NCBI GenBank assembly: GCA_029448655.1
Contig: JACCLO010000010.1
Location: forward strand, 1,984,001-2,048,000
Reading direction: 5' to 3'
Source of the DNA: Wolfiporia cocos
Lineage: Eukaryota > Basidiomycota > Agaricomycetes > Polyporales > Phaeolaceae
Length of the DNA: 64,000 bases
Shown: one piece after another, positions 1 through 10,958 of the stretch
Numbering within the stretch: position 1 is the first letter of the stretch
How the letters are laid out: each line of letters starts with the position of its first letter
The notes under the pieces: generated by a model
What the model saw: the letters and a program-made list of their open reading frames with translations, nothing else
Databases searched by the model: none
Told to the model about the DNA's origin: nothing
Made by a program: the position numbers and the translations under genes

Positions 1-1387
1 TAGTACTACCATTCCGGGTTATGTGGCTTTGCCAATGGGCGAAGCGCTATCTTATCTGATGTTTAGTGACTCTATCTACAATGGCCGTGGAAGGCCCTAA
101 TGGCCAAACCAATCGTAGAAGAGGGATTAGTGCTTATCTTGTTGTTAACGTGGGCGCAGCCCGGGTATAGGGAAGGCCGATTGCCGGATACCGTGAGGTA
201 TAATGGCTATTGGTCGGTCTTCGTGTGATGACCAAGGCGAGACGCCGAGGTCGTTATGCTATTGGACCAGCAGGTACTGTAGCATGTGTTATGTCCGGAC
301 CGGAGGGTTACCGGGACATGTGTTGGACTTAGCCATGAGGCGAGGTCCGGTGTTTGGGCAATGCCATGATGGCAGAAGCCCGGGACTTGGCATGTACCAA
401 GTCCGTGGGAGGCCGAGGAGGCCATGACCTATAGCGATATTGCCTTGTTGCTAAAATTGTGCTGTATGGTCGTGTTGACATTATTATGCGAGCGTGCCGC
501 GCTCGGGATGTCATTGTGATCTAGGATCTTATGACGTGGTTGGTCTAGCTCTGACGGGCGAGACCTATGACATAGCGATGATGATGCTATTGTCTAGACT
601 TGTATGACGCATTCTGTCACAGAATATCCGGGGGATATATTGACAGCCCTCGCTATAGGTTATACGGGCGGCGCTAGGCGTACGCCGCTCCTCTGGGCCT
701 CAGCCACCTCCACGTACGTCTCAGAGTCTGTTAGGTCACCTGACTGTTAGGTTAGCGCTGTAGGGTAGCATGCGTCTCAGGTACACACTTATGGTCACAT
801 TACTTACATGTCACGTTACTTAGCACATGACCCCTTAGTTACATGCGCACAGGCCATGACTTTAGGGCGTGCTCGGTAGTTACTGCATGCATGTATATAA
901 TACGTCGAGATGTGGGTTGATACCCCATCTCTAAGACTGGGCTTGGCCCCTTTCTTACTCAGGCTCTGTGTGACTTCGCCCTTGGGGCGTCCTCTCCTTC
1001 TTGACGCTAGCCAGCATGTCGACATAAGTATCCGACGACGACCAAGTCATATCCGTCGGTATGCCTCTGGTTCACCGCTGCTAGCTGGCTCTTGAGGTGC
1101 AAGACCTTGGGGGTCATCCCCTGCCTATGGGCAGGTCCCACATCCGAGTACGTCTGTGACACATTTGCGGATGAGGCACAGCGATGCACGTTGCCTTAGC
1201 GATGATGTCATTAGTCTTGTGATGTAGCGTTGTATTAGCTGGTCATGTGGTTGATAAGCCCAGTTAAGAGCTTGTCGTATGGCAATGGGAGTTAACCTGT
1301 AGATAACTTGTAGTTAGACATATAAATCCCGGATAAATTGCTATAATCATAGGAAAAATGCTGTAAGCCCCAGATAAATCTGTGACA
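1..1387 (-). mobile_element. A-family LTR, left end outside window
   Basis: The inner A-family U3 is present and ends with the typical TCTGTGACA terminus at 1387. The U5 end lies left of the window. The LTR is split by the B solo LTR at 615-1161. It sits inside the E LTR that continues at 1388. Confidence 0.85.
615..1161 (+). mobile_element. Solo B-family LTR
   Basis: 547 bp from TGTCACAGAATATCC to CGTCTGTGACA, with a TATA box near 892. The flanks are cattc (left) and cattt (right), a 5-bp TSD with one substitution. The uninterrupted site is seen in another A copy near 57.17 kb. Confidence 0.88.
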
Positions 1388-1466
1388 ACATGCCGGTATA
1401 ACCTAACGGTTATTACCTAAGAACGTGGTGCTTACACGCTACTAAGCAACTATGACACAGCGCTTA

Positions 1467-1928
1467 TGTCACGGTTTTCTACCTGACGTTGGGACAGTGT
1501 ATTCCCCCGGGGTCGAACCCCGGTCCTCTTAGTATCTAGTCACATGTTAAGGCTGTTAAGTAGTGTAGCGGTTATCTTCAGTACCTTAGTTGTCACGTTA
1601 CAGGGACACATGACAGTAGCTTAGTCAGCGGCGTCGCGGCGCCTGCGCACGGACCTTTAGTTTAGGGTCGGTACTTACAAGTAGTACGGTGCACGAGACA
1701 TGTATATAAGCTAGCGACTGAGGTCTTACAACCTCAGTCTTGTTATTGTCGACATTGGGGCGTGTCCCACAGTATCTCCCTCTGCGTGCTCTGCTGGCCT
1801 CGCCATGCTTCTTAGCCTCTGGCCTTACTGAGTAGCCCTCATAGCCAGCGCCACTAGGACGACTCCAGTCCAAGACATTACGTCTTGTATCCTAGGGCAT
1901 AAGCCGTACGTTGTGAATAACTGCGTCA
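1467..1928 (+). mobile_element. Solo C-family LTR
   Basis: 462 bp starting TGTCACGGTTTT, ending ...AACTGCGTCA. The TSD gctta is at 1462-1466 and 1929-1933. A palindrome (GACTGAGGT/ACCTCAGTC) lies between the TATA box and the inferred RNA start. Confidence 0.9.
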
Positions 1929-1948
1929 GCTTACACGCTAGTCATCAT

Positions 1949-2647
1949 TGACACAAACTAGTTGTGGGACTCACACTATAACCTATAAGGCGACTTGAAG
2001 TAGTTGCTGGTAGGTTGGTGAGGAAGCTAGTAGGCGCAAGCAGGTATGATGTGTAACTGAGCGAATGCAAAGAACAAATCTAAGGCTTATCCGCAGTGAT
2101 AGCCCTACTTATATACATGCTTTGTTTGGTTACCAGTAAGGGAGCCAAACATGGAGACGGTCTGTGCGCAGACATAACTAATACAGCTAAGTCGTAAACT
2201 ACAGTAGACCATGTGCGCCGGTAAAGGCCGCACCAGTAAGAACGTTTGTTTGGACCGTAGGTCCATGTTGTGGAAGTGGCTGTAGCTACGTTAGTAAGCC
2301 ATGCATGTGATTCTTATATACCGGTATCGGGATATGAGTAATCGTAAGGGCATTGGCATGTGATAACGAGCGGGCCGCTTATCCAATTGTACTGACATAG
2401 CCCGGTATCGGGATATGAGTAAGGCGCGTGACACCGGAGGTTAGTCCGCTGAGTCATTGACGCGTACGAGCGTGTTATGTACGTGTTGTTATGCCGGGTG
2501 GACGTATACCGCGTTGTGTACGTGTTGTTTGGTTTAGTGTACGTGTAGACGGGCGCTTAGCAGCATAAATGTCTACAAGGTCGTAGAAATACCAGATAAA
2601 TAGGTAAAAATACGGGAAAAATAGTGGTATGTCCCAAATCTGTGACA
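1949..2647 (-). mobile_element. Solo D-family LTR
   Basis: 699 bp from TGACACAAACTAG to CCAAATCTGTGACA. The TSD atcat is at 1944-1948 and 2648-2652. It is nearly the same as the copy at 48585-49283. Confidence 0.92.
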
Positions 2648-3514
2648 ATCATGCATGACAGGTTCTATGATGCAAGCACAGCAACCTACGTCATAAGACT
2701 AGACCCACGGTCTTGTCTAGCCCATGATGTCACTATGACATCATTACAACATCATACGGTCTGGCCCCTCGGCCTCACCTAGACTATGATCTCACCATGA
2801 TGCAATACCTGCATCATCATGACACATCGGACCAGGCTTACAGCCCAGTCCAACCCATTGCACGTCATCATGAAGTCACTATGACGTTGCACCTCTAGAC
2901 CTCCGGTCTAGCACAACCTATGATATCATCCTGATGTCATATATGATGTCACCATTACATCATATGCTCTGGCCCTCCGGCCTAGCTCGACTACGGACAT
3001 CCAAGAATATCTATTGTGCCATACAGGCCAATAGCACAATGCCATGATGCAACAAAGATTTCATACGGTCTGGCCTCCGGCCTTACCTAGACTATGGCAT
3101 CATTATGACGACATACGACACCATCTCTTAGTCATGTCCCTCCGGGCCGCTGACTACTAGATTATGACTTACGCTTACGAACCTCTCCGATTACTGGCTT
3201 GGCCATTACCGGCCAGCACGGTCTATTAGGTAGAGTATGACTTATGCCCAGTCACCATGATAGCATGTGACCTATGATGTACGCACTTGACCTAACGGTC
3301 CATGCACATTATGCTTACGACTACATAGTCACCTGACTACTACGATGTATATATGAATAGGGCTTAACGCCTTAAGACGTTAGTTCTATTCTTCTAGGCG
3401 CTGCGCGCCCTAGAAGACTTATCCCTTCTTCTGCGCGCCCTGGCTTGCTGCTCTCTGTCTTAGTCCCCTCACCTTGTGGATTAGGCGGTGAGTCCCACAG
3501 CATAGTCTGTGTCA

Positions 3515-3689
3515 GGGGCCCCCGGCAGATGGCAAGACCTACCGGGCTCGCACCATTTGGGAGGAAGTTTCGATGGCTGACGCAACCTCCGCAGCCCCTG
3601 AAGCCCCTGCCACCCCAAGCACCCAGGCCCAAGTCAGCTTAATCTCCATACCCCTGGCCCCAACGACGCATCTAGAAGACGTTCTGTGA
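3515..3689 (+). pseudogene. gag C-terminal fragment (element R0)
   Basis: This encodes the C-terminal tail of a Ty3/Gypsy Gag. It aligns by eye with the end of the R1 gag (47505-47662), sharing DGKTYRARTIWEEV and SxPLAPTTHLEDVL, and then stops at TGA 3687-3689. The upstream part is missing because an E LTR abuts it at 3514. The stop overlaps the ATG of the next frame (TGATG at 3687-3691), so pol may be made by reinitiation. No zinc knuckle remains. It is a relic with no function of its own. Confidence 0.85.
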
Positions 3690-3812
3690 TGATTCCACCT
3701 TGCTACAGCAGTAAGGGAGGAACCCTGCGCCCTGAGAAGCACACCTCGACTGAAGAGGCATCACATGGCCTGCAACCCTTGTGGGAAGGCTTGCGTGGAC
3801 TATGTCCAACCT
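3689..3812 (+). pseudogene. pol N-terminal fragment (element R0)
   Basis: This frame opens at ATG 3689, one base inside the gag stop. It gives a short peptide resembling the start of the R1 pol (for example EEASHG...PLWEG against DGASQGPLILWED at about 47725). It runs into a truncated B LTR near 3813, before the protease motif. It is the left half of the broken pol whose integrase scrap is at 3985. Confidence 0.65.
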
Positions 3813-3984
3813 CGGTATTTTCTGCGCTGCTAGTTAGCATGTCGACGTACGTATCCTGTCAATGACTACGTTATCCCAAGGGACATGCCTCTGCGTTCAC
3901 TGCTGCTAGCCAGCTCATGCCTGAAGACCTTGGGGGTTATCCCCTGCCCATTGGCAGGTTGCACAGCCGGGTACATCTGTGACA
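3813..3984 (+). mobile_element. B-family LTR, 3' fragment
   Basis: This matches the last ~170 bp of B LTRs, including the CCTTGGGGGT...CCCCTGCC palindrome and the CTGTGACA end. The 5' part is absent, so it joins pol N-terminal and integrase sequence after a deletion. The left boundary is approximate. Confidence 0.7.
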
Positions 3985-4130
3985 AAGACGTACAAGCTCA
4001 TCACACAGAACTATTATTGGCCATCAATGACAACCGATGTCAAGAAGTATGTACAAGCATGCGACACATGTCAACAAATGAAGAACCGACTGGAGAAGCC
4101 TTACGGCATGCTCCAGCCCAACCCCGTCCC
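3985..4130 (+). pseudogene. Integrase zinc-binding domain fragment
   Basis: About 48 codons read as the HHCC-type N-terminal zinc domain of a Ty3/Gypsy integrase. The hallmark is NYYWPSM followed by DVKKYVQACDTCQQMK, with the paired cysteines, and then a PYGMLQP linker. The two upstream histidines are lost to the left LTR. On the right it is cut at 4131 by a B LTR, so the DDE core is missing. It belongs to the same dead element as the fragments at 3515-3812. Confidence 0.85.
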
Positions 4131-4388
4131 TGTCACAAATTATTCCTTCATTAATTAGACATCCCTCGCTATAGGTTCCATGAGCGCCGCTATACGCACG
4201 CGTGCCCCTCTGGACCTCAGCCACCTCCACGTCACTCCCAGACTAAGTTAGATCACCTGACTGTTAGGTTAGCGCTGTAGGATAGCACGCGTATCAGGTA
4301 CCACACGTATGGTCACATTACTTACATATCACGTTACGTATCCCATGATCCCTTGGTCACGGCGCACAGGCCATCACATTAGGGTAGG

Positions 4389-5163
4389 TATCACAAGACG
4401 CGCTGCGGACCCAATGCAACGTGCTTATGAGTGGCATAATAGCCACTCCCCCAAAAGGGCTACGATAACAGCTCATGCTGCTATTGAGGGTCCAGCTATA
4501 TCTGCAGTTCATATTCCCACGCTCGGCGCCTATTAGACACTGTCACGGTTTTACCCTCTGACATAATGCAGGGGCCCCTAGGCTCGATCCCGCGTCACTA
4601 CACCTTCCCTTAGGCTCGCTAACCCCTTCGTCACTACGCCCTCCCCTGCCTGACGGCACGTGACCGGTAGATAGATTAGATTACTTACTGATAGATAGTA
4701 GTGGCGCCCTGGCACCGCCCCCTTACTTAGTCAGCCCCTCACATGACACTGTACCTACCTTGCGCACAGACCACCCCACTTTAGGGTATGCCCGTCAGTC
4801 ATAGCGTAGCGGTCCCGTCATGTATAAGTAGTAGCGTCTGAGGTCTTACAACCTCAGACCTATTAATGTCAGTTGGGCGCGTGTGCCCTCTTTCATAGTC
4901 TCTCCTTGTCTGCCCGCGCGACGTCTCCCTCGTCTTATACCTTGCTAGTCTGGTTGCTGCCCCCCTTAGTGTTGCGGCGCCCCTATAGACAACGTTAGGT
5001 CCCTTAGAGACAAGACCCAGCGGTTGGGACGTGACATCAGAGCTAAGTCTGTGTCAGACACTCTATGGTGTAGGCCATGTATGCCGGCGCCACGTACGGG
5101 TAATGTACCCTAGTTATTGCTCCGTAACGTCTATGATATTATGCTTTCGCATTATCTGTGACA
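4389..5163. mobile_element. Unclassified ~254-bp element with TSD gtagg
   Basis: This interrupts the B LTR between two gtagg copies (4384-4388, 5164-5168). Without the nested C2 LTR it is about 254 bp, with ends TATCACAAG and CTGTGACA. I see no TATA box, palindrome or ORF typical of the LTRs here. It could be a deleted LTR or a miniature element. Confidence 0.6.
4541..5056 (+). mobile_element. Solo C2-family LTR
   Basis: 516 bp, TGTCACGGTTTTACC to AAGTCTGTGTCA. The TSD gacac is at 4536-4540 and 5057-5061. The CTGAGGT/ACCTCAG palindrome sits between the TATA box and the inferred RNA start. It has the same length as the opposite-strand copy at 58872-59387. Confidence 0.92.
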
Positions 5164-5471
5164 GTAGGACTCGTTGTCTCAACGTGTATGTATATATCCT
5201 ACGACAAGATGGGGCTTATTCCCCATCTCTAAGATTCTCGTCAATGGACTAGGGTCCCTTACTTGCATCGTCCCTGTGTGACTCACCCTTGGGGCGCCCT
5301 CTCTGACTCGGTTGCTAGCCATCATGTCGACGTAAGTCTCCTGCCGACGACTACATTATTCCGAGGGAAGTGCCTCTGCATTCACCGCTGCTAGCTGGCC
5401 CTTGTCATGAAGGCCTTGGGTATTCCCTGCCCATTGGCAGGTCACACATACAAAGTACGTCTGTGACAGTC

Positions 5472-6473
5472 TGACACAGACTAGCTGTGGGACTCACCAC
5501 CTATGTGTTGAGGGTATAGGCGGACGGAGTAGCCAGTCAAGCGCAGCAGAAGTGAGGATATTCTACGGCGCAAGCCGAGAATAATAGAACTAAAGACATA
5601 AAGGCGTCTAGCCCTATTGTTATATACATGTTTTGTGGGAGGGCACGTGCTACTAGCTAGTACTGCCTTACCGGGTTATGTGGCTTTGCCAAGTGGCGAA
5701 GCGCTATCTTATCTGATGTTTAGGACTCTATCTACAATGGCCGTGATGGGCCCTAATGGCCACACCAATAGTAGGAGAGGGATTTGTTGGTTATCTTGTT
5801 AGTAACGCGGGCGCAGCCTGGGTATAGGGGAAGCCGGTTGCCGGATACCGTGCGGTATAATGGCGATTGGCCGTGCTTCGTTGGATGACCAAGGCAAGGC
5901 GCCGAGATCGTTATGCTATTGGACATGGTTGTACCGTAGCATGTGTTATGTCCGGACCAGAAGGTAACCGGGACATGTGTTGGACTTAGCCGTGAGGCGA
6001 GGTCCGGTGTTTGGGCAACGCCGTGATGGCAGAAGCCCGGGACTTGGATTGTACCGAGTCCGTGGGAGGCCGAGAAGGCCGTGACCTATAGCGATATTGC
6101 CTTGATGCTAATATAGTGCTGTATGGTTGTGTTGCCATTATTATGCGAAGGCGTGGCGCGCCTGAGGTGTCATTGTGATCAAGGATCTTATGACGTGTGG
6201 GAAGCCGGAGAGGCCGACCCAATAGGACATTGCTGGATGGCGATGTTTGTGTATGTGGACATTATTATGCGAGCGTGCCGCGCTCGGCCTATCATTATGA
6301 TCATGATCTAAGATCTTATGACGTGGCTGGTCTAGCTCTGTCGGGCGAGACCTATGACGTAGCTGTAGTGTTGCTATTGGACCGGAAGGTACGGTAGCAT
6401 TATGTAAGCTGGTCATGTGGTTGATAAGCCCAGTTAAGAGCTTGTCGTATGGCAATGGGAGTTAACCCGTAGA
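5472..6473 (-). mobile_element. A-family LTR, U3 end missing
   Basis: It begins TGACACAGACTAGCTGTGGG (U5 end). It runs through the R region and modular U3 to GTTAACCCGTAGA, where the G LTR starts. The last ~110 bp of U3 are not found on the other side of the G element, so this locus has lost sequence. Confidence 0.82.
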
Positions 6474-7182
6474 TGTTACGGTTATTTTGATTTTTCGAAT
6501 ACCGACAGAACTCACCACTGGGTGAATACAATACAGGGACTTGTTGCGCAACCAATTCCCCTGGCTACTCGTGACTCTACTGGGTGCATCCCCAGTTGTA
6601 CTAGTCTATAGGGCGCGTTTCATCTTTGGCAGATCCAACTCTGCCACCGTTTCATGTTCATCGTTTGTTAGCTGATAGATGGCGTTCAACCGCCATCATT
6701 CCTATCTATCGTCTCAGGTATATCACTACATACCTATCAAACGTTTGGTACTATAGCGTAGATAGTATCGGTGACATCTGGGACGGACTTGACCCCTGAA
6801 ACCCAACGTAGTATATAAACTAATGTACTTACTGTTGAGGCTCTTCAGCTTGACCTTGTTGTACAAACAAGAAGTCTTATACTCGTTCTCAAACGTAGGA
6901 AACTACGCTCAGTATTTTTCGCTCGAGCAAATGAATGACTAAGTCCTCGAAGTGCACACTGACTTCTCGGACTTAGGCGAGTCTTATATTCTATTTCGAC
7001 TCGCACCTGAACAGATTATATCCTCTAACGCGTATTGGATATTATACGATCTCCTAGGAACTTCACCTAGGACTTGAAGGCATCTAACGAGTATTTGCCT
7101 TGCATACGGCAACAAGCCTACGTGCAGAAGAACGATCTATATTCGCGACTCGAATATACGAACGGGTATTCGACCCGTAACA
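6474..7182 (+). mobile_element. 5' LTR of a G-family retrotransposon
   Basis: 709 bp, TGTTACGG to CCCGTAACA, a different terminus from every other family here. TATATAA is at 6812-6818 and the inferred RNA start is AGCTTGACCTT at 6847-6857. The reverse-strand solo copy at 26669-27376 fixes both ends. The leader and gag follow directly. Confidence 0.9.
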
Positions 7183-7183
7183 G

Positions 7184-7194
7184 AAGGTCGAGCT
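7184..7194 (+). promoter_or_regulatory. Predicted self-primer binding site (G)
   Basis: AAGGTCGAGCT lies 1 nt after the LTR. It is the exact complement of AGCTCGACCTT in the solo G LTR, and of AGCTTGACCTT at 6847-6857 allowing one G:U pair. No tRNA-type primer site is visible. Confidence 0.7.
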
Positions 7195-7228
7195 TATCAC
7201 ACCCTCACCTATCACGGTGTAAGGGCCC

Positions 7229-8972
7229 ATGATATTTGGACCAGAATTCCCAGCACGACTGATTGAACTCTTGCCCGAGGACATTCAGGGAGTATACAGA
7301 CTCCACCGATACGAGTGGACTGACACCATTGGAGCCTTCCGTAACCGCGGAGGAATTGTTGTCATTCCAAGAGAAGATAGGGCATCGAAGTGGGTAGAAG
7401 TATACCCCTCCGCAAGAACGACCGCTTGGGAAATAACGCGTGAAGCGTTCGAACGATTTGGAGAAATCCCTCCGATGTCAACCGCGACGTTGACCGAAAA
7501 CGAAACCGAAACCATCAACAGAACCTTCGATGCCGATGGAAATACGAATCAGCCTTCGGGCGCCACAGGAATGGCAGGAATTGAGCGCATCGGAAATGAT
7601 GGGAGAAATCCTGGAAACTTTACAGGAACAGATAGCAGCCAGACCGGAGGACAGGACCCTCCAGGATTTGTATCTGCTTTTGCGCAGAGTGGGATTGGGC
7701 CTATGGCTGAAGGAACAGACCTCTTTGGAAACCCCCCACAGAACGCACCCGGAATGGGTAGCGGAGGAAATCCGCCTTGGACTAGCCCAAGCGGAGGAAT
7801 GGGAACGACAAACCCAGGAACATGGCCTTCAGGCCTACTTGGACGAACCTCCGCAGGTACAAGCGGAGGAGGACTGGGAGGAAACTTCGGACTCGGAGGA
7901 GGGAATGCCCCCCCTCCTGGAGGACTCGGAGGAGGAACCCCCGCGAACCCCGGAGGAGGAAACCCTGGAGGGAACCCAGGGAACCCCGGAGGAAACCCAG
8001 GAAACCCGGGTGGAGGATACCCGGGAGGGGGAGGACCCCCAGCAGGGCCTCCACCACCGAATGCGCCGCAGCCTCAACCTCCGGCGCCGAACCCGTACTA
8101 CCGACCCCCAATGATAAAGATCAATCCCCCAGACGTATTTGACGGGGAACGATCCGACATGCAAAACTTCATAAACCAGTGCAATTCCTGGTTTACGATG
8201 TACGAAACGTCATTCCAGAACGACGTTCAGAGAGTGATCTTTATCCTCTCTTATATTTCGAACAAGGGGAAAACGGGCCAATGGAAACAGAATTATCACC
8301 GGGTTTATACGAACCCCCAGACAAAACAATTCTTCCTGCCTAGTCTTGCACAGTTTGATGCAGACTTCCAGAAAGCCTTCGGAGCCATCGAAGAGGTACA
8401 GAAAGCGCGGAAGAAAATCCTGGACGTAACCCAGGACAGGAAGGACATCGATGATTATATCACCGAGTTCAACAACTTGGCCAGGAAGGCCCAGTACGAT
8501 CGATACAGCGCGGACGGAAACGCGTTGCTCATAACCCTCTTCAAAAAAGGGTTACCCGAACATACGACCCGATACATCATCGGCGTTCGACCGCTACCAG
8601 CGACCATTGATGAATGGCAGTCCGCTGCCTCGTACTATGAAAATACGTACAAGATATTCTTGAAACGGGACAAACCGTTTGTCAAGAAAAAGGCTTGGCA
8701 AGCCTCGAACCAGAATAACGGACGCACTAGTGCTCCACAGACAACCGCACCGAAAGATCCGAATGCGATGGATGTAGATCGAATGACCACCCAGGAAAGG
8801 AACGATCACATCAAGAAGGGAAAATGTTTCACCTGCCATCAGCCAGGACATATGTCGCGAGACTGTCCGAAGAGGCCGAGGAAGCCAGCCCGTCCTAGGC
8901 GGACTACTCGAAAGATCGAAGAAGAAGAAGCCGAGCAAGAAGCTCGCATTGAAGAAGTCTCTGAAGAAGAGA
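7229..8972 (+). CDS. Gag of a G-family Ty3/Gypsy element, 3' truncated
   Basis: This capsid/nucleocapsid polyprotein would package element RNA in cytoplasmic particles. The ATG at 7229 lies 46 nt after the LTR and nothing upstream is open. Residues 1-90 are an unassigned N-terminal region. Residues ~190-290 are very rich in Gly, Pro and Asn (PGGNPGNPGG-type repeats). Residues ~290-470 resemble a retrotransposon Gag core. At residues ~533-546 is a CCHC zinc knuckle, CFTCHQPGHMSRDC, followed by basic and then acidic stretches. After codon ~581 the frame enters a B LTR (8973), so the true C-terminus and pol are missing. Codon use is clean with no stops, so the copy decayed recently. The long alternative frames over the Gly-rich part are artefacts of repeated codons. 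Confidence 0.9.
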
Positions 8973-9533
8973 TGTCACAGACTTACACGTCTGTGCGGAC
9001 CCAGGCAACTGGGGAGATCCTATACGCATAACAAGGCGGTGCGCGACCCAGCAGAGGTGACGACGTCGGCTGTACCCCGCACTGGGGACTCCTAAGAGGC
9101 GACATACTGAGGTGGCACACAGACAAGCTAGTCATAGAGGGGCCCCGGGCCAGAGCGCACACAGGAAAGTTGTAAGAGAGGCACAATAGTGCATTGACGA
9201 GAATCTCAAGGATGAGGATGTAAGTCCTCATCCATCGTACTTATACATGGTGAGTTGGCCAGTAATGGCCGCCCTAAAGTAATGGCCTGTGCACCGTAAC
9301 TAAGAGAGCACATGATACATGTAACTACTTGTGACCATTGTAACTGTGTGACCATAATGTGAAGTACCTGAGGCGCGCGCTACCCTACAGCGCTAACCTA
9401 ACAGTCAGGTGACCAACAAACTAAAGAGACGCACAGGAGGTGGCTGAGGACCAGAGACGCGGCGTACGCCTAGCGCCGCATGTGGAACCTATAGCGAGGG
9501 AAGTACAGTGGCCCCCTGGGCACATCCGTGACA
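8973..9533 (-). mobile_element. B-family LTR with mismatched flanks
   Basis: It begins TGTCACAGACTTACACGTCTG and ends ACATCCGTGACA. The left flank is gag (agaga) and the right flank is A-LTR sequence (gtgat), so there is no TSD. This looks like a recombinant between two B copies, with loss of the rest of the G element. Confidence 0.82.
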
Positions 9534-9722
9534 GTGATGATGTCATTAGTCTTGTGACGTAGCGTTGTATAAGCTGGTCATGTGGTTGATAAGCCCAGTA
9601 AAGAGCTTGTCGTATGGCAATGGGAGTTAACCCGTAGATAACTTGTAGTTAGACGTATAAATCCCGGATAAATTGCTATAATCATAGGAAAAATGCTGTA
9701 AGCCCCAGATAAATCTGTGACA
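9534..9722 (-). mobile_element. A-family LTR fragment (U3 start)
   Basis: The last 189 bp of an A LTR, ending CAGATAAATCTGTGACA. Its remaining part is not adjacent. Confidence 0.85.
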
Positions 9723-10698
9723 GTAAGTACACCTTTACCGGGGCTCGATCCCCCGTACCTACATTTATTAGTCACATGACCCGTCCACCATTATACATAG
9801 TGGACCAGTAGTTACAATGCCTGCGCCCCCCTTGGTCACATGTGCACAGCCCCCTTAGATACTAGCGCCGCCTCTTAGTTATGCACGGACCTACTTTAGG
9901 GTAGCTATGTCACAGATCGAGAGGTCTGGGACTCACTCCTAATTTTTACAGATTTATTGTAGGTTTTCTAGGCTCTGTGCGAGCACCCTAGCCCTCCATG
10001 CGACTATACCAGCGCTACGCGCCAGCCAGCGCCTTTGTAGGTAGATAAGATAAGATGTACATAGTGGCTGGCGCCTGGTCAGCGCGGGGCCACTACATCA
10101 CCTGACTTAGATACATGACAACGCCCCTTAGCTACGCCATTACAGGCAGCACGGACCATGTCGTTTAGGGTAGGCTATAGTACAGTGCTACACCCCATGT
10201 ATATAGTCTTAGCGTTCTGAGGCTTACACCTCAGAACTAATAATCTCATTGTTGGGCACCAAGGCCCCTTTGCGACGTACCCTCTGTGCGCCAGTCTCCC
10301 TCCTCTCTCCCCTCGTCTGCTAGTCTGCTGGTTAGCGCCTAATGACGGCACTCGACGTTACGATGGTACGCCTCGGTCCTCCCTCACAGGATGACCTTAG
10401 TGTATGGTGGACGGGCTGAGGCCCTAGCATATCACGGCAAGTCGCCTTGTGATAAGCTACATACACCTGTGCTGCGACGCTCCTCATGTATATAAGGCTG
10501 CACCATCTGGGGCTTACTCCCCAGACTTGGCAATCTCGACGTTGGACTAGTCCCTCACTACTCCCTACTTGACTGCTTGTCTGGGGCCCTCCTAAGTGAC
10601 TTCGTCTCTAAGGTATGAGAGAGCCTTAGAGCGACACCACAGGATGTCGCCTGCCCTATGACCCAATACAGTACGTCTCGCATAGTATTGTATCACCT
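9723..10698 (+). mobile_element. C/H-type LTR remnant, interrupted
   Basis: The host pieces are 9723-9907 and 10455-10698. It has a TATA box at about 10489 and a TCTGGGG/CCCCAGA palindrome before the inferred start. The 5' terminus is lost at the A fragment. The 3' terminus is unclear where a B fragment abuts it. Confidence 0.65.
9908..10454 (+). mobile_element. Solo H-family LTR
   Basis: 547 bp beginning TGTCACAGATCGAGAGG; the terminus has mutated to TGTGATA. The TSD agcta is at 9903-9907 and 10455-10459. Palindrome CTGAGG/CCTCAG. Confidence 0.88.
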
Positions 10699-10847
10699 AC
10701 AGCGCTAACCTAAACAGTCAGGTGACCTAACGGAGTCTGGAAGTGACGTGGAGGTGGCTGAGGCATAGAGGAGCGCACGCGCGCATAGTGGCGCCCATAA
10801 TACCTGAGCGAGGAATGTAGAATATCAGAAGCGAATATTCTGTGACA
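10699..10847 (-). mobile_element. B-family LTR fragment
   Basis: About 150 bp from the U3 half of a B LTR, starting at TACAGCGCTAACCT and ending ATTCTGTGACA at 10847. The U5 half is missing on the left. Confidence 0.75.
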
Positions 10848-10958
10848 GTTAGACGAGCTAAAGAAGACTAAGTAGTTGTTGCTTGTTAGGCAAGTGCTTA
10901 TCGTGTGGATACGAAGTTGATAGTTCTGGGGCAATAGCCACCAGAGAATACAAGCTTA

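Larger units (their letters stand above)
1388..3514 (+). mobile_element. E-family LTR, 3' part, carrying two solo LTRs
   Basis: The host pieces are 1388-1466, 1929-1948 and 2648-3514. The promoter is near 3345 and the inferred RNA start AGTTCTATTCTT is at about 3381, so this is an A relative. It ends GGTGAGTCCCACAG then TCTGTGTCA. The 5' end is beyond the window. It is inserted in the gag fragment at 3515. Confidence 0.8.
4131..5468 (+). mobile_element. B-family LTR with nested insertions
   Basis: It starts TGTCACAAATTATTCC and ends AGTACGTCTGTGACA, and is interrupted by the 4389-5163 element. The left flank is gtccc. The right flank keeps only gtc before the A LTR at 5472, so the TSD is only partly visible. 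The promoter hairpin around 5210-5232 is intact. Confidence 0.8.

Noticed and set aside
7530..8142. Long overlapping frames on both strands within the G gag
   Set aside because: They arise from the repeated GGA/CCN codons of the Gly/Pro-rich tract. Only the gag frame shows domain hallmarks.
9890..9903. Telomeric repeat
   Set aside because: TTTAGGG occurs singly as part of a promoter box, not in tandem.
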